IMG/VR virus record: IMGVR_UViG_3300037258_000612
Span: 1 to 40,542 of that record
DNA from: a virus
Reading direction: 5' to 3' (one strand)
DNA: 40,542 bases
Positions 16,925 through 25,213 of the stretch are shown in pieces; within the stretch, counting starts at the first letter, position 1; every line of letters starts with the position of its first letter. Below the pieces are notes generated by a model. It did not search any database. It worked only from the letters and a program-made list of their open reading frames with translations, and was not told where the DNA came from. A program made the position numbers and the translations under genes.

Positions 16925-17140
16925 TTAGTTTCTATAACCAGGCTTGATCTTATGGGCTTTCGCTTTAGAATCACCCATCATTTGATCTTTACGAATATCT
17001 TCTGTAGTATCGGGATATTCAGAACCAAGATGACCTGATCCTTCCGCTGATTGATATTCTTTAAGATGAGTTTTAGACTTCATCATGGCATCGGAGCTAG
17101 ATGGCATCCCGCCCATGTCGTTAATTTTGCGCCCTGACAT
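16925..17140 (-). CDS. Small hydrophilic hypothetical protein
   Basis: 71 aa, MSGRKINDMGGMPSSSDAMM. Rich in Lys, Ser, Asp and Met, probably disordered. AGAGGTAAAT precedes the ATG and a clear promoter lies at 17168-17195, giving good support for expression. No family known to me. Confidence 0.62.
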   Translation of the reverse strand: MSGRKINDMGGMPSSSDAMMKSKTHLKEYQSAEGSGHLGSEYPDTTEDIRKDQMMGDSKAKAHKIKPGYRN

Positions 17141-17167
17141 ATTTACCTCTAAGTTGGCTTTGATTCC

Positions 17168-17195
17168 ATTATAGCTTTCAAAAAATGATTTGCAA
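17168..17195 (-). promoter_or_regulatory. Sigma70-like promoter for 17140-16294 genes
   Basis: On the minus strand TTGCAA (17195-17190), a 16-bp spacer and TATAAT (17173-17168) lie ahead of the 71-aa gene, giving a leader of roughly 20-25 nt. Confidence 0.65.
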
Positions 17196-17201
17196 GTGGA
17201 T

Positions 17202-17876
17202 TTAAAGAATGATTCGGATTGGTTTGTTCACAGGACTGTAATATTGATTCATGATCGATGCGTTAACGAAATAGCTGTCTCCAACTTTTCTCATTCCGTG
17301 GGCTTCATGGATGTGTCCAAAAACGTGAAGCTTTAGATCGAGGTCTACAGTTCGATAAGCTAGATGAAGGCTACCAACATTTGTTATCTCTCGATCTTCA
17401 TAACAAGAGTCTAGATCATCGAGCATGCCAAAAGGAGGCGAGTGAGTTACTAGGATGTCTGTATCATCAGGGATCAAAGCCCACTTTTCTCCTAATTCCG
17501 CCTCTGATTTGAGCATGAAGGCATCGCATTTATCGTTTACACCATCAAACCATCGGCTCCAAGGTGATCCCCATATCTTTAGCCCTTCAAACTCACATCC
17601 TGAATCCTTTAGATACTCATAATCATCAGGATCATCCCCATCTACTAATCCCACATCTTCATCTTCTTTGGAAGACAAGCATTGTTCAAGGAACTTGTCA
17701 TGATTGCCACCGATCATCACTTTCTTACGATAGTCTTGCTTATTAAGCCATTCAAAGAATTTATGCCAGTCGGGAATCGTGTCTCTCACCGTATAGTCGC
17801 CAGCCAAGAGCAAAAGATCCCCACCTTCTAGGATGGGGAAAGATCCATGGAGATCGCTTACACAATCAATGATCAT
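17202..17876 (-). CDS. Calcineurin-like metallophosphoesterase
   Basis: 224 aa with all metal-site motifs in order: DLH (D8, H10), GD (D27), GNHD (57-60), THSPP and GHIHEAHG. The fold binds two metal ions and hydrolyses phosphomonoesters or diesters, including 2',3'-cyclic nucleotides and nucleic-acid ends in related proteins. AAGGATTAACC precedes the ATG; the next gene upstream has an almost identical ribosome site. The substrate is not deducible. A link to the two RNA ligases encoded elsewhere (end healing before sealing) is possible but speculative; control of nucleotide signals is equally open. Confidence 0.85.
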   Translation of the reverse strand: MIIDCVSDLHGSFPILEGGDLLLLAGDYTVRDTIPDWHKFFEWLNKQDYRKKVMIGGNHDKFLEQCLSSKEDEDVGLVDGDDPDDYEYLKDSGCEFEGLKIWGSPWSRWFDGVNDKCDAFMLKSEAELGEKWALIPDDTDILVTHSPPFGMLDDLDSCYEDREITNVGSLHLAYRTVDLDLKLHVFGHIHEAHGMRKVGDSYFVNASIMNQYYSPVNKPIRIIL

Positions 17877-17885
17877 GGTTAATCC

Positions 17886-18260
17886 TTAATATGAAATATC
17901 TGGGTAGCAATATATTTGGACATCCTGAAAAGGAAATAGTGCCTTCATTGCTATCCATTTAGAGGCGAGAGCATCAGGTGAAATTTCAATGAACATATCT
18001 TCATCGCTATCACAATTTCTGTTTGAAGGGGATGAATATATTTCCTTTCCCCATACCTCAACCCTTTCTTCTTCCTCGCAATCAAAGTAAAATCGATCTA
18101 GGTCTTCTAGTATTTTTTCATCATGGCTACATTCAATTTGATCCACTAGTTTTGTGGTAGGCTTTCCAGTCATCTCGTCATAACGGACAACTTCTTTTTG
18201 TACTTCCTTGTAGGTAACTTTGAATCCTACAATCACTTTTACACTGATATCTAATCCCAT
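17886..18260 (-). CDS. Hypothetical acidic protein
   Basis: 124 aa starting MGLDISVKVIVGFKVTYKEV, rich in Asp and Glu with several aromatic residues; probably a small alpha/beta fold. AAGGATTAACA before the ATG repeats the ribosome site of the neighbouring phosphoesterase gene. No family recognised. Confidence 0.62.
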   Translation of the reverse strand: MGLDISVKVIVGFKVTYKEVQKEVVRYDEMTGKPTTKLVDQIECSHDEKILEDLDRFYFDCEEEERVEVWGKEIYSSPSNRNCDSDEDMFIEISPDALASKWIAMKALFPFQDVQIYCYPDISY

Positions 18261-18262
18261 TG

Positions 18263-18460
18263 TTAATCCTTGGCCTCTACGCGATTGATTAAATCTTCCA
18301 TCCTAGATATTAAATCTTTGAATGTTTTGCCAGCCGTTCCCCAGTTAGGGGACATGATCATGTCTACTACGAATGGAACTTCACTTTCAGGATAATGGCT
18401 TACCTTAAAGGAATATCCTCTTAGAATCATGATTAAATAGTCATTTGTTTTTTCATTCAT
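18263..18460 (-). CDS. Small hypothetical protein
   Basis: 65 aa, MNEKTNDYLIMILRGYSF. Contains a central PFVVDMIMSPNWGTAGKTF and a helical end. Only a weak ribosome site; its stop is 2 nt from the next start, supporting co-translation. Function unknown. Confidence 0.55.
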   Translation of the reverse strand: MNEKTNDYLIMILRGYSFKVSHYPESEVPFVVDMIMSPNWGTAGKTFKDLISRMEDLINRVEAKD

Positions 18461-18508
18461 AATTTAGGATAATGTAACTCAAGATAGGATTTACAGGAAT
18501 AGTAGGTA

Positions 18509-18715
18509 TTATTTTAATTCTAAAGGTCGCTCTGGCCTATTCCAACATTCAAAGTGACAGTCAGGGTATTTAGTTGCATTGCAAGGAGGAGAAAGCCATA
18601 GATTGCAAGGTTTGCAAATCCCTGCGTCCCATTTGGTGAAATAGATCCCTTGCTGTTTGCATTGAGGGCATATAGCACAGATAACGTCTGGGTCAAACAT
18701 TCCTTCATCGTCCAT
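18509..18715 (-). CDS. Small zinc-finger protein
   Basis: 68 aa with ICPQC, ICKPC, PPC and CHFEC, consistent with one or two zinc-binding sites. It starts shortly after the portal stop codon. Several ATGs are possible (18715, or the one before FDPDVICAICP) and none has a convincing Shine-Dalgarno site; an alternative frame from 18726 lacks the cysteine pattern. Probably a small nucleic-acid-binding protein. Confidence 0.5.
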   Translation of the reverse strand: MDDEGMFDPDVICAICPQCKQQGIYFTKWDAGICKPCNLWLSPPCNATKYPDCHFECWNRPERPLELK

Positions 18716-18747
18716 GTGGACATCATGCTTAAAAGAATAGAAATTGT

Positions 18748-21079
18748 CTATCTGCTCATGATTTGGCTAACAAAGTCATTAGCCATTGTTTGACGGCGAG
18801 CATCCATCTTGTCACGTTCTGCATCTATTGCTTCCCCCGCATCGATACTTTCGATTTGCCCCATCTTAAGCATTGTTTCAACTTCACCAAACTTTTGAAT
18901 AGATTCGATGAGTTTTTCCAATGCCTCCATCTTAGCTTTAGTCGAAAGAGCCTGGTTCTTCTGTACCTCTGAAATCCGCTCTTCGAAGAGACCAACATTG
19001 CTCTCAGCTCTTCCATGTCTTTCTCTGGCCATTGCAACCATGTTTGCGGCTCTGGCTTGCATTTCTTTGAGTTTCGCTTCTTCGAATGCGTGTTGGATCG
19101 TGGTGGCTTCTTGAGCGACGGCGGATTGTTGCTGTTCTGCACCTTGGAGGAGTTGCATGAGTTCTGTTTTTCCATGGAGCGTAGCTTTGGAGGCAATGTA
19201 AGAGGGAGGGATGATTCCGCCCAATTGCTGGTTAAGCTCGAGAAGTTGGGCATACTCGAATTGTTTTTGCGTCGCCGTGAGTAATCCTTCTTCGACGATG
19301 ACTTGGTATTTTGCGAAGACTTTGCTATAGAAGTGCGGTGTCGGTTCTTCCCCAATGATCAATCCTACTTTAGCGGCGTTCCAGTTGTTTAATACTATTT
19401 TCAAGCATAAATCACCGAGAACTTTTAAGGATACATCCCATTGGTCAAAGTACTTTTGGAGTACAGTCAAATTGGCGGCTTGTTTGATGAGAGTTGTGAG
19501 TGTAGATGCTTGCTTATCGTTCTGAGCTGACCAGTTCTCCATGTCGATGCCAGAGGTGGAGAAGATTAACTGATGCAATTGATTGGCAAGTTCCATGTCA
19601 GATGGAGGTACACCCGATGGCATGATCTTCTCAACGTCGGACATGTCATAGCCTTCATTGACCACGATATCCCAGCCTTGACCTGATTTCTTGAGATTGT
19701 CTTCGTTGGCTACAGCACCGACTTTACGCTTCCATCCTGCATTGATGGTGGCTTCTGTGATGTCATGATTTAATATGATGCGACGGTTGAGCAGGAACTG
19801 AGGATCGCGCATGGTTTTTACAAGTGAGCGCACACGAAGATCGTAATAGTTGATGTGAGGTTCATAGTTCCAAAACACAGGGATCATGGGACATTCATCA
19901 AAGCCAAGAGGATTGTCCCCTTGGAACATGAGTTGATCGTTGAGGACTACGGCTAGCTTCCATGTTGGTGTCTCGACCGTTACTTCTTCCATATCTGGAA
20001 TGCCATACAGGATTTGGTCGAGTTGTTCTTGACCACCCGCATAGTCGAAGAACTGATTGCGAGATCGGGAATAGAGACGTTTTTTCTTACGTCGCCATTT
20101 ATACCATACATAGCTCAGGATCATGAGATCGTTACGAGCCATATTGTAATTCTCTGGCAAGAAATAGAATGAGCCATAGCGTTGTGGCGTTCCTGCCATT
20201 GGAGCAATCTGTTGGAGCTTATCGGGGAATCGGTTCTCAGCTTCTTTCTTAGAGATGTATTCCTGACACCAGATGAACTGAGCATCTGACATGCGCTCAG
20301 TGTCTCGGAAGTAAGGATCGACGAGGAAGGAGTTATATTCCCAAGTCTTTAACTTCAATTTACCTTGAGCTGGATCATCACCCATATAATCGAGATAAGG
20401 TTGCAACAGAACCATGCCCGATATTGCAGACAACTCACACGCCCTAGAGAACTCTTCATGCAAATGGTTTTGGTTGAAAGTCGTGGTCATTAAACGGTTG
20501 TATTGATCGGTCGTTTGAGGATCGGCCCCTTCTGTCGGAATGTAGTTGATCGATTTACGATGCTGGCGTTGGTAGCCTGTGACTAAGTTGACTGGCTGTT
20601 GGAGTAGGTTGAAGTAGAAGTTTTGGTATGAAAATGAGGGAGTGAAGTTGAAGTATCGATTAATAAAAGTCTGCGAACCGGCATAAAATAATGTCTTGTC
20701 ACTGTTACTTGATGACCATTTGCATGGCGGGAGGTCTTGTTATTCCCTCCTCCGCAATTTCATGTATAGTTGCGGAACAGACTATCGCATCTCTTTCGAG
20801 TCTCCTCGCTTAGTCGTTCAGGCTGCTTTCGCTTGCCCCTTGTCACCCCATCGGGCTTCCAAGTCAATCAGAGGAGATTTAACATCGACTCATATTTTAA
20901 TCGATGTTGGATTGGTTCCATCTAGCTTGCTCAATCTTAATTTTTTACTTGATAAACCAAACCAATTCAGCCCATGAGCGTTAAGGCTGAAACTTAGAGT
21001 ATAAATTATCGAGCCACTGCCGAACGTTTCCTTGGTTAGGTTCCAAAGCATTGTTCCAGGGGGGGTAATAAAAGCTGAT
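18748..21079 (-). CDS. Portal protein (P22-type), split by a group I intron: exons 20984-21079 and 18748-20715
   Basis: Exon 2 is open well upstream of its first ATG (20490): about 75 codons before it encode portal sequence (INRYFNF, FYFNLLQQPVNLVTGYQRQH, YIPTEGADPQTTDQYNRLM) up to an in-frame stop at about 20740. A 32-codon exon 1 (SFYYPPWNNALEPNQGNVRQ, WLDNLYSKFQP) lies beyond the intron. Spliced length is 687 aa, near that of P22 gp1. The protein forms the dodecameric head vertex through which DNA passes; the middle has the usual clip/stem pattern, and the end is a long charged helix like a P22 barrel. Exon 1 has no ATG, GTG or TTG at its head: AGGAGG (21090-21085) stands 5 nt before an ATC at 21079. 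The exact 3' splice point (after 20716) is inferred from frame and a preceding G. Confidence 0.82.
20716..20983 (-). ncRNA. Self-splicing group I intron in the portal gene
   Basis: 268 nt with no reading frame of its own. P1: exon end TTCAGCCT (20991-20984) pairs with guide GGGCTGAA (20973-20966), giving the obligatory U.G pair at the splice site. P3: TCTCCTC (20877-20871) with GAGGAGA (20807-20801). P7: GACTA (20815-20811) with TAGTC (20784-20780). P8: CTC-GAAA-GAG between them. P6: a GC-GAAA-GC hairpin. P9: CCGCAA with TTGCGG (20775-20752), then a GGAGG/CCTCC hairpin. The order P3-P4-P5-P6-P7-P3-P8-P7 is that of a group I core. Without splicing, a stop codon directly follows exon 1. Confidence 0.9.
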
Positions 21080-21088
21080 AAGTACCTC

Positions 21089-21123
21089 CTATAAAGTAAA
21101 ATTATTACTTACTTACTTTATAG
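21089..21123 (-). promoter_or_regulatory. 11-bp hairpin overlapping the portal ribosome site
   Basis: CTATAAAGTAA (21123-21113) and TTACTTTATAG (21099-21089) are perfect inverted repeats with a 13-nt loop. The stem covers the last codons of the HNH gene and touches the first base of the portal AGGAGG. Ribosomes finishing the HNH gene would open it, which suggests coupling of portal to HNH translation (inference). Confidence 0.6.
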
Positions 21124-21737
21124 CCGTACTGCTCCAAAAATTCAATGTAGTATTTGATTCTGTCTTCTACTCTCTGCCCCGCTGGCTGTGCTTTATTCCA
21201 TAATTCTAGGTTTTCTAAGCGGTTATCGTCTCTCACACCATTCAAATGATGAACAGTCTCACCAGGAAACAATGATCTCTTGAGATGATCTTCCATAACT
21301 AAGACGTGTTGATATTTGTATTTATATTTTTGAGATATTTCATCCTTATAGAAAATTTGGACATATCCTTTAGCATTCTTATATCCATCTTTGCATAGTT
21401 CAGATCTTCGCAAGATAGCATCATGAGGTAATCCAAGTTTATCTCGCAGTTCTTTGCTTCTTTTTTCAACGAACTCTTTGTTCTTTCGCTTATATAATTT
21501 CACATGATTTTCATTGTGATTGTTTTTATACCAACGATATTGGCAATTCGGGCATCGCTTGTATTTGACCTTATAGGCAAAGGTCTTCCCGCAATCGATA
21601 CATATACAAGGAATTTTGCATGTATCGCAGCGTTTCTTTCTAGATCCAGTCAAATCTTTTGAACAGACATCACAGAAGTTAGGCTTAGGTTGGTAGGTAT
21701 GACGATGATATTCTTGGTAGTATAGTTTTTTATCCAT
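21105..21737 (-). CDS. Free-standing HNH homing endonuclease
   Basis: 210 aa. The N-terminal 85 residues hold several CxxC pairs (CDVC, CDTC, CIDC, CPNC), probably zinc-binding DNA-recognition modules. The C-terminal half is an HNH_3-type nuclease: HVLVMEDHLKRSLFPGETV, then HHLNGVRDDNRLENLELW, with catalytic HH and N, followed by PAGQRVEDRI typical of this class. The gene is outside the intron that interrupts the portal gene but ends 26 nt before exon 1. It probably cuts intronless portal alleles or a neighbouring sequence and so spreads itself and the intron. No good Shine-Dalgarno site at the ATG. Confidence 0.85.
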   Translation of the reverse strand: MDKKLYYQEYHRHTYQPKPNFCDVCSKDLTGSRKKRCDTCKIPCICIDCGKTFAYKVKYKRCPNCQYRWYKNNHNENHVKLYKRKNKEFVEKRSKELRDKLGLPHDAILRRSELCKDGYKNAKGYVQIFYKDEISQKYKYKYQHVLVMEDHLKRSLFPGETVHHLNGVRDDNRLENLELWNKAQPAGQRVEDRIKYYIEFLEQYGYKVSK

Positions 21738-21762
21738 GGATAAATTATATCACCATTAATCA

Positions 21763-22035
21763 TTAATCCCTAGTCCTAATTCTCTTTTTCCCATCCCTTG
21801 CGACTTCCAATTGAACACCATTACATTCCTTACACCTAAAAACATTCATTTCTGGTTTCGTTGGTGGGTCAGTCATTTGAAGTGTTCCATCGATCCAATC
21901 ATTAGCTCCACAATCACAAGGGGAAGGAACATATAGATCATTGAGCCAATCTTCATATTCTTTTTGATGCTTAGGACACCATTGCATTTCCATATGGATA
22001 TAAAATGTGTTCTCACATTTGGCGCAATATTTCAT
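21763..22035 (-). CDS. Zinc-ribbon hypothetical protein
   Basis: 90 aa. Cys pairs CAKC, WCPKH, CDCG and FRCKECNG imply two zinc-binding knuckles; the last resembles a rubredoxin-like ribbon. GGAGGACTAA lies before the ATG and is made from the last codons and stop of the preceding gene. Function unknown. Confidence 0.62.
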   Translation of the reverse strand: MKYCAKCENTFYIHMEMQWCPKHQKEYEDWLNDLYVPSPCDCGANDWIDGTLQMTDPPTKPEMNVFRCKECNGVQLEVARDGKKRIRTRD

Positions 22036-22197
22036 TTAGTCCTCCATATCTTTTTCTCTAATAAAGCACTCTGGAATTTCATCCAAAAAAGGATTTAATG
22101 GCTTAGATGCACGCATTTTCTTTAATTCATCTAACATAGCTTTTGAAACATCTTCTTCATTGATTTCTGGTAATTTATTCGTCCCTAAAATTCCCAT
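22036..22197 (-). CDS. Small acidic hypothetical protein
   Basis: 53 aa: MGILGTNKLPEINEEDVSKA, then a helical region and an ECFIREKDMED end. GGAGGACTAA before the ATG is within the end of the upstream gene, and its own last codons provide the same sequence for the next gene. The stop-start junctions (TAA directly followed by ATG) show tight translational coupling. Confidence 0.65.
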   Translation of the reverse strand: MGILGTNKLPEINEEDVSKAMLDELKKMRASKPLNPFLDEIPECFIREKDMED

Positions 22198-22470
22198 TTA
22201 GTCCTCCGTAGGATATTGTGGATATTCGCCTTTTATACCATCAACATCGAATCCAATGATTTCAAAACCTGGTTTATCAGGTAAAGGCATCCAGTATTCA
22301 AAGTCTATTGGCACACCATGAAAATGATGGCCATTCTCATAACAACATTCAGTATGACCCCAATCTTCATAATCGTAATAGGCGACATGTTGTTTGCCAC
22401 AATCACCAAAGACCAATATTTGTTTCAGTTCTGGATTTGGTTCTTGAAATGATCGTTTAATCCATTTCAT
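22198..22470 (-). CDS. DUF551-like protein
   Basis: 90 aa. MKWIKRSFQEPNPELKQILV, then a tyrosine-rich middle and DFEYWMPLPDKP, follow the DUF551 layout (opening W-I, a P-x-x-x-x-x-V-L-V segment, closing WMPLP). DUF551 proteins are common in phages with unknown function. A paralogue lies at 22824-23102. The start overlaps the previous gene by 14 nt. Confidence 0.72.
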   Translation of the reverse strand: MKWIKRSFQEPNPELKQILVFGDCGKQHVAYYDYEDWGHTECCYENGHHFHGVPIDFEYWMPLPDKPGFEIIGFDVDGIKGEYPQYPTED

Positions 22471-22756
22471 ATTCTTTTAACCTAGCTTTGCATTTCTCTA
22501 ATAGTTCAGGAGCTTCAATCTCTCTAAAACGTTTTTCAGCCTGTTGGCCTTCCTCAGTCATCTTTGCTAATCTCGCATATCGAACGGCAGGGTCGGGGAT
22601 ATAACATGATCCTCCTGAAACCATCAAACCTTCAATCACACTTTCTAAAGTGGTAATCCCATCTTGAATATTACAAACGCAGGAACATCCCCCAGCTTCT
22701 CTAGTCTTACATCCAGCCCTAAGACACCGTCGATCACAACAAGGTTTATATTTCAT
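22457..22756 (-). CDS. Cysteine-rich hypothetical protein
   Basis: 99 aa. The first 30 residues hold eight cysteines (PCCDRRC, AGCKTREAGGCSCVC), a likely metal cluster or zinc site; the remainder is helical. GGAG lies about 11 nt before the ATG. No family recognised. Confidence 0.58.
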   Translation of the reverse strand: MKYKPCCDRRCLRAGCKTREAGGCSCVCNIQDGITTLESVIEGLMVSGGSCYIPDPAVRYARLAKMTEEGQQAEKRFREIEAPELLEKCKARLKEYEMD

Positions 22757-22823
22757 CTTGACAACAACTCCAAATTTGATACAATCTCGCCTTCTGCTTG
22801 AGGCTGAGGATCAAGCGATGCCC

Positions 22824-23102
22824 TCACGACGAAGGACGAGAATCGGGTTCTTCTGGTAAAGGCATCCAGTACAAAGGTTCTATTGTCTCATAGTCATGCT
22901 CATGACCTGAACAATCGCAATCAGATTTCCATTTATATTTAGGCTTTAACTTCTTAAAACCTTCATTATCATTATATAAATAACAAATGTATATTTTAGA
23001 TGCTCTATTGTCTTTTCCTTCAAAATGATATCCAACTAAAGCGTATACTAAAACGGATTGATGAGGTTCAGGCAAATGATCAGAACATTTAATCCACTTC
23101 AT
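22824..23102 (-). CDS. DUF551-like protein
   Basis: 92 aa from the ATG at 23102 (ATGA overlap with the upstream stop). MKWIKCSDHLPEPHQSVLVY and LYWMPLPEEP are clear DUF551 signatures. An earlier in-frame ATG at 23120 would overlap more of the upstream gene. Paralogue of 22198-22470, implying a local duplication with intervening insertion. Confidence 0.75.
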   Translation of the reverse strand: MKWIKCSDHLPEPHQSVLVYALVGYHFEGKDNRASKIYICYLYNDNEGFKKLKPKYKWKSDCDCSGHEHDYETIEPLYWMPLPEEPDSRPSS

Positions 23103-23314
23103 TGAATCTCTTTTCTCCATAACTTGATCATCTCTGGCACATCATAAGCTATATAGCTATCCTTATGGATCTTAAACTTATCCCCATGTATCTCATTCCA
23201 CCGATCCGGCCAGTCTTTAAATGGGAGACCTAAGTCACCAACAGCCCATTTAGCGAATGATTCAGCATCGCTACCGATTAGTTCTTCTATGAACTCACGA
23301 GTGTTATATTTCAT
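23099..23314 (-). CDS. Small hypothetical protein
   Basis: 71 aa from the ATG at 23314 (MKYNTREFIEELIGSDAESF); an earlier start at 23344 would lie deeper in the methyltransferase gene. Aromatic and acidic, with LPFKDWPDRWNEIHGDKF. Overlaps both neighbours slightly. Function unknown. Confidence 0.58.
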   Translation of the reverse strand: MKYNTREFIEELIGSDAESFAKWAVGDLGLPFKDWPDRWNEIHGDKFKIHKDSYIAYDVPEMIKLWRKEIQ

Positions 23315-23906
23315 ATTTACATTCGAACCAGATACGATTCCCACAAGAATCCTTAGAACAATATGTTGTGGTGGGACGCTTTAAGACTCCAAGATAAAAG
23401 CATTCATCTACAGCTTTTTTCACTTCATCGGTATAGTCATCGATCCAAAGTATCGTGTCCTTATGAGCCAGCCTACGACAATTCATAATGTCGTTGAAGC
23501 AGCAATCGAATGAATGACCGCCGTCGATGTAGATTAGATCGAACGTACCTTCATTGCATCTTATGAACTCAGGAATTGCAATTTGAGAATCTCCTTGTTT
23601 GAACGTGAATCTGTTTTCATACGTTTTGTATAAATATTTAAGGGCAGACATTGTATAGGGATGAATGTTGAGATCAAAAGATACAAGTCTAGTGAGATTC
23701 GGGAGCATTTGAAAGAAGTTCTCAGCACTATGTCCCGCATTGAGTCCAATCTCCAACACTCGCTTGACATGTTGCAACTCCGCCAATCGCCTATTGAATT
23801 GGCTTTGCTGTAGATGAGTCATGTAGCCTTCATTCTTTTTTGAATGTTCAGGGCTTAGGTCAAAGCCGTGTTCCTTTAAGTATTCATCTAATGCCATTGT
23901 CTCCAT
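23304..23906 (-). CDS. Class I SAM-dependent methyltransferase
   Basis: 200 aa. RVLEIGLNAGHSAENFF is the glycine-rich SAM loop (motif I), VSFDLNIHP gives the acidic residue that binds the ribose, and DLIYIDGGHSFDCCFNDI matches the Methyltransf_24-type motif IV. Members of this group often modify small molecules or sugars rather than DNA. The gene overlaps the end of the terminase gene by 19 nt and is followed by small genes. Substrate unknown. Confidence 0.78.
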   Translation of the reverse strand: METMALDEYLKEHGFDLSPEHSKKNEGYMTHLQQSQFNRRLAELQHVKRVLEIGLNAGHSAENFFQMLPNLTRLVSFDLNIHPYTMSALKYLYKTYENRFTFKQGDSQIAIPEFIRCNEGTFDLIYIDGGHSFDCCFNDIMNCRRLAHKDTILWIDDYTDEVKKAVDECFYLGVLKRPTTTYCSKDSCGNRIWFECKYEI

Positions 23907-25213
23907 CCAAAACCTGGTCCTGCATTCTCTTCCTTCCTAGTTAAGTTCCTAAAGTTTGTATCCTTTTTGCCCAACTGCTTGAGAGTCGTTCTAGTCTTTA
24001 AAAAGCTCTTCACTGCATAGCGCAAGGCATCGACAGCGTGATCGTTCTGTTTCAATGGTGCATCTTTGCCCATCTTTGCCTGTTTCGGGTCCCATGAGTA
24101 AGTCTCTATCTCACGTATGAGATTACTACAGCTATCGACAACGGTCAGCGTCCCTTCCTTCATGAGATTGGTCATGACTTGTATACCATTGAATACATCA
24201 TTGTCTGCATCCTGAGCATGAATACCAAGCCTTTGCAACTCTGCCTTGAACGATGCCGCTGACGGATCAATATAAACCGTTCTAATCGGGTAAGCATCCC
24301 AAAAGCCTTGTAGGTCACGTGCATACTCGCTATTCGTTTTTTGCCTACTTTCCTTTGGATTCCAGTAGTATTCCTTCTCTACCCAAATACATGGCCCCTC
24401 TTGTGTGGTCTCACCAGAGTGATATCCCATCAGTACACAGGCGAAAGCATTTGAAGAACCGTAATCAATCCCAGCAATATAATAATCAGCAGAGCGCGGA
24501 GGACGGTTGACCAGATGTAACTTGCGATCGAAGAAGTCGAATATCGCACCCTCAGCGAGACACCACTCACCCAAATAATTGCGACGATAAAATAAACCAG
24601 TCGAAGTTTTTCTAAGATCATCTTTGTATTGCTCCGTTAGAAATGTGTTGTCATCTACCCTGAAATGCAAGGCGTAGAAGGATTTATCGCCCGCTTCGCC
24701 CGCATCGATCATTTTCTCTTTAATCATATGAGAAGGAGCTACAGGGTTCATATCTGCAAACAACTTGGAATGAGGATTGGATAAGCGAGATATGATCATC
24801 TGCACGATGGAATCAGGATATAGGGTCATTTCATTGCAATAGCATAAGTCGAATGTCTTACCTTGAATGCCCCCCAATGCACCCTCATCTTTAGCACCGA
24901 GTGTGTAAATGGTTTTCTCCCCCATCTTAAGTTCTCTTTTCCCAGGGAACCAAGTGCAGATATGCTTGAAGATAAAGAAAGGTGATTTCTCCTCAGCCTC
25001 AGTGATAAGACGAACACAGTTATGGTAGAGATCCGCTTGAGTCCTTCCCACCATCCACAATTGATTACCAGGGCAAGTCCTACACTCCATAAGGAAGGCG
25101 AATAAGCAACAAATGGTCTTACCAGAGCGTACCGATCCATGAGCAAGATTGAACTTTGCTACGCTTTGGGTTATAAACTTCAATTGTTTAGGAGTAAATA
25201 CGGGGTCTTTCAT
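23888..25213 (-). CDS. terL: Terminase large subunit
   Basis: 441 aa from ATG 25213. ATPase: Walker A GSVRSGKT (26-33), Walker B region FDLCYCNEMT (121-130), coupling NP at 156-157. Nuclease domain: IDYGSSNAF (D250), YIDPSAASF (D316) and NDHAVDALRYA (D391, D395), the acidic metal site that cuts the concatemer. Type resembles the PBSX/P22-like group. The ATG lies on CATG shared with the divergent gene at 25212, and no Shine-Dalgarno site is visible; a TTG 48 nt upstream (25261) would read antisense to the conserved start of that gene, so it is less likely. Partner small subunit is at 25558-26001. Confidence 0.92.
   Translation of the reverse strand: MKDPVFTPKQLKFITQSVAKFNLAHGSVRSGKTICCLFAFLMECRTCPGNQLWMVGRTQADLYHNCVRLITEAEEKSPFFIFKHICTWFPGKRELKMGEKTIYTLGAKDEGALGGIQGKTFDLCYCNEMTLYPDSIVQMIISRLSNPHSKLFADMNPVAPSHMIKEKMIDAGEAGDKSFYALHFRVDDNTFLTEQYKDDLRKTSTGLFYRRNYLGEWCLAEGAIFDFFDRKLHLVNRPPRSADYYIAGIDYGSSNAFACVLMGYHSGETTQEGPCIWVEKEYYWNPKESRQKTNSEYARDLQGFWDAYPIRTVYIDPSAASFKAELQRLGIHAQDADNDVFNGIQVMTNLMKEGTLTVVDSCSNLIREIETYSWDPKQAKMGKDAPLKQNDHAVDALRYAVKSFLKTRTTLKQLGKKDTNFRNLTRKEENAGPGFGWRQWH

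Noticed and set aside
16750-16974. 74-aa minus-strand frame from a GTG at 16974
   Set aside because: It overlaps two better supported genes and has no ribosome site. The NLDGGSCFARKHEPCRDRGV stretch looks slightly protein-like, so it is set aside rather than excluded.
18825-19355. 176-aa frame within the portal gene
   Set aside because: Out-of-frame, Ser/Arg/Lys-rich shadow of the portal C-terminal coiled region.
20696-20977. 93-aa open frame on the plus strand across the intron
   Set aside because: It is antisense to conserved intron helices P3-P9 and has no ribosome site; RNA structure explains the sequence.
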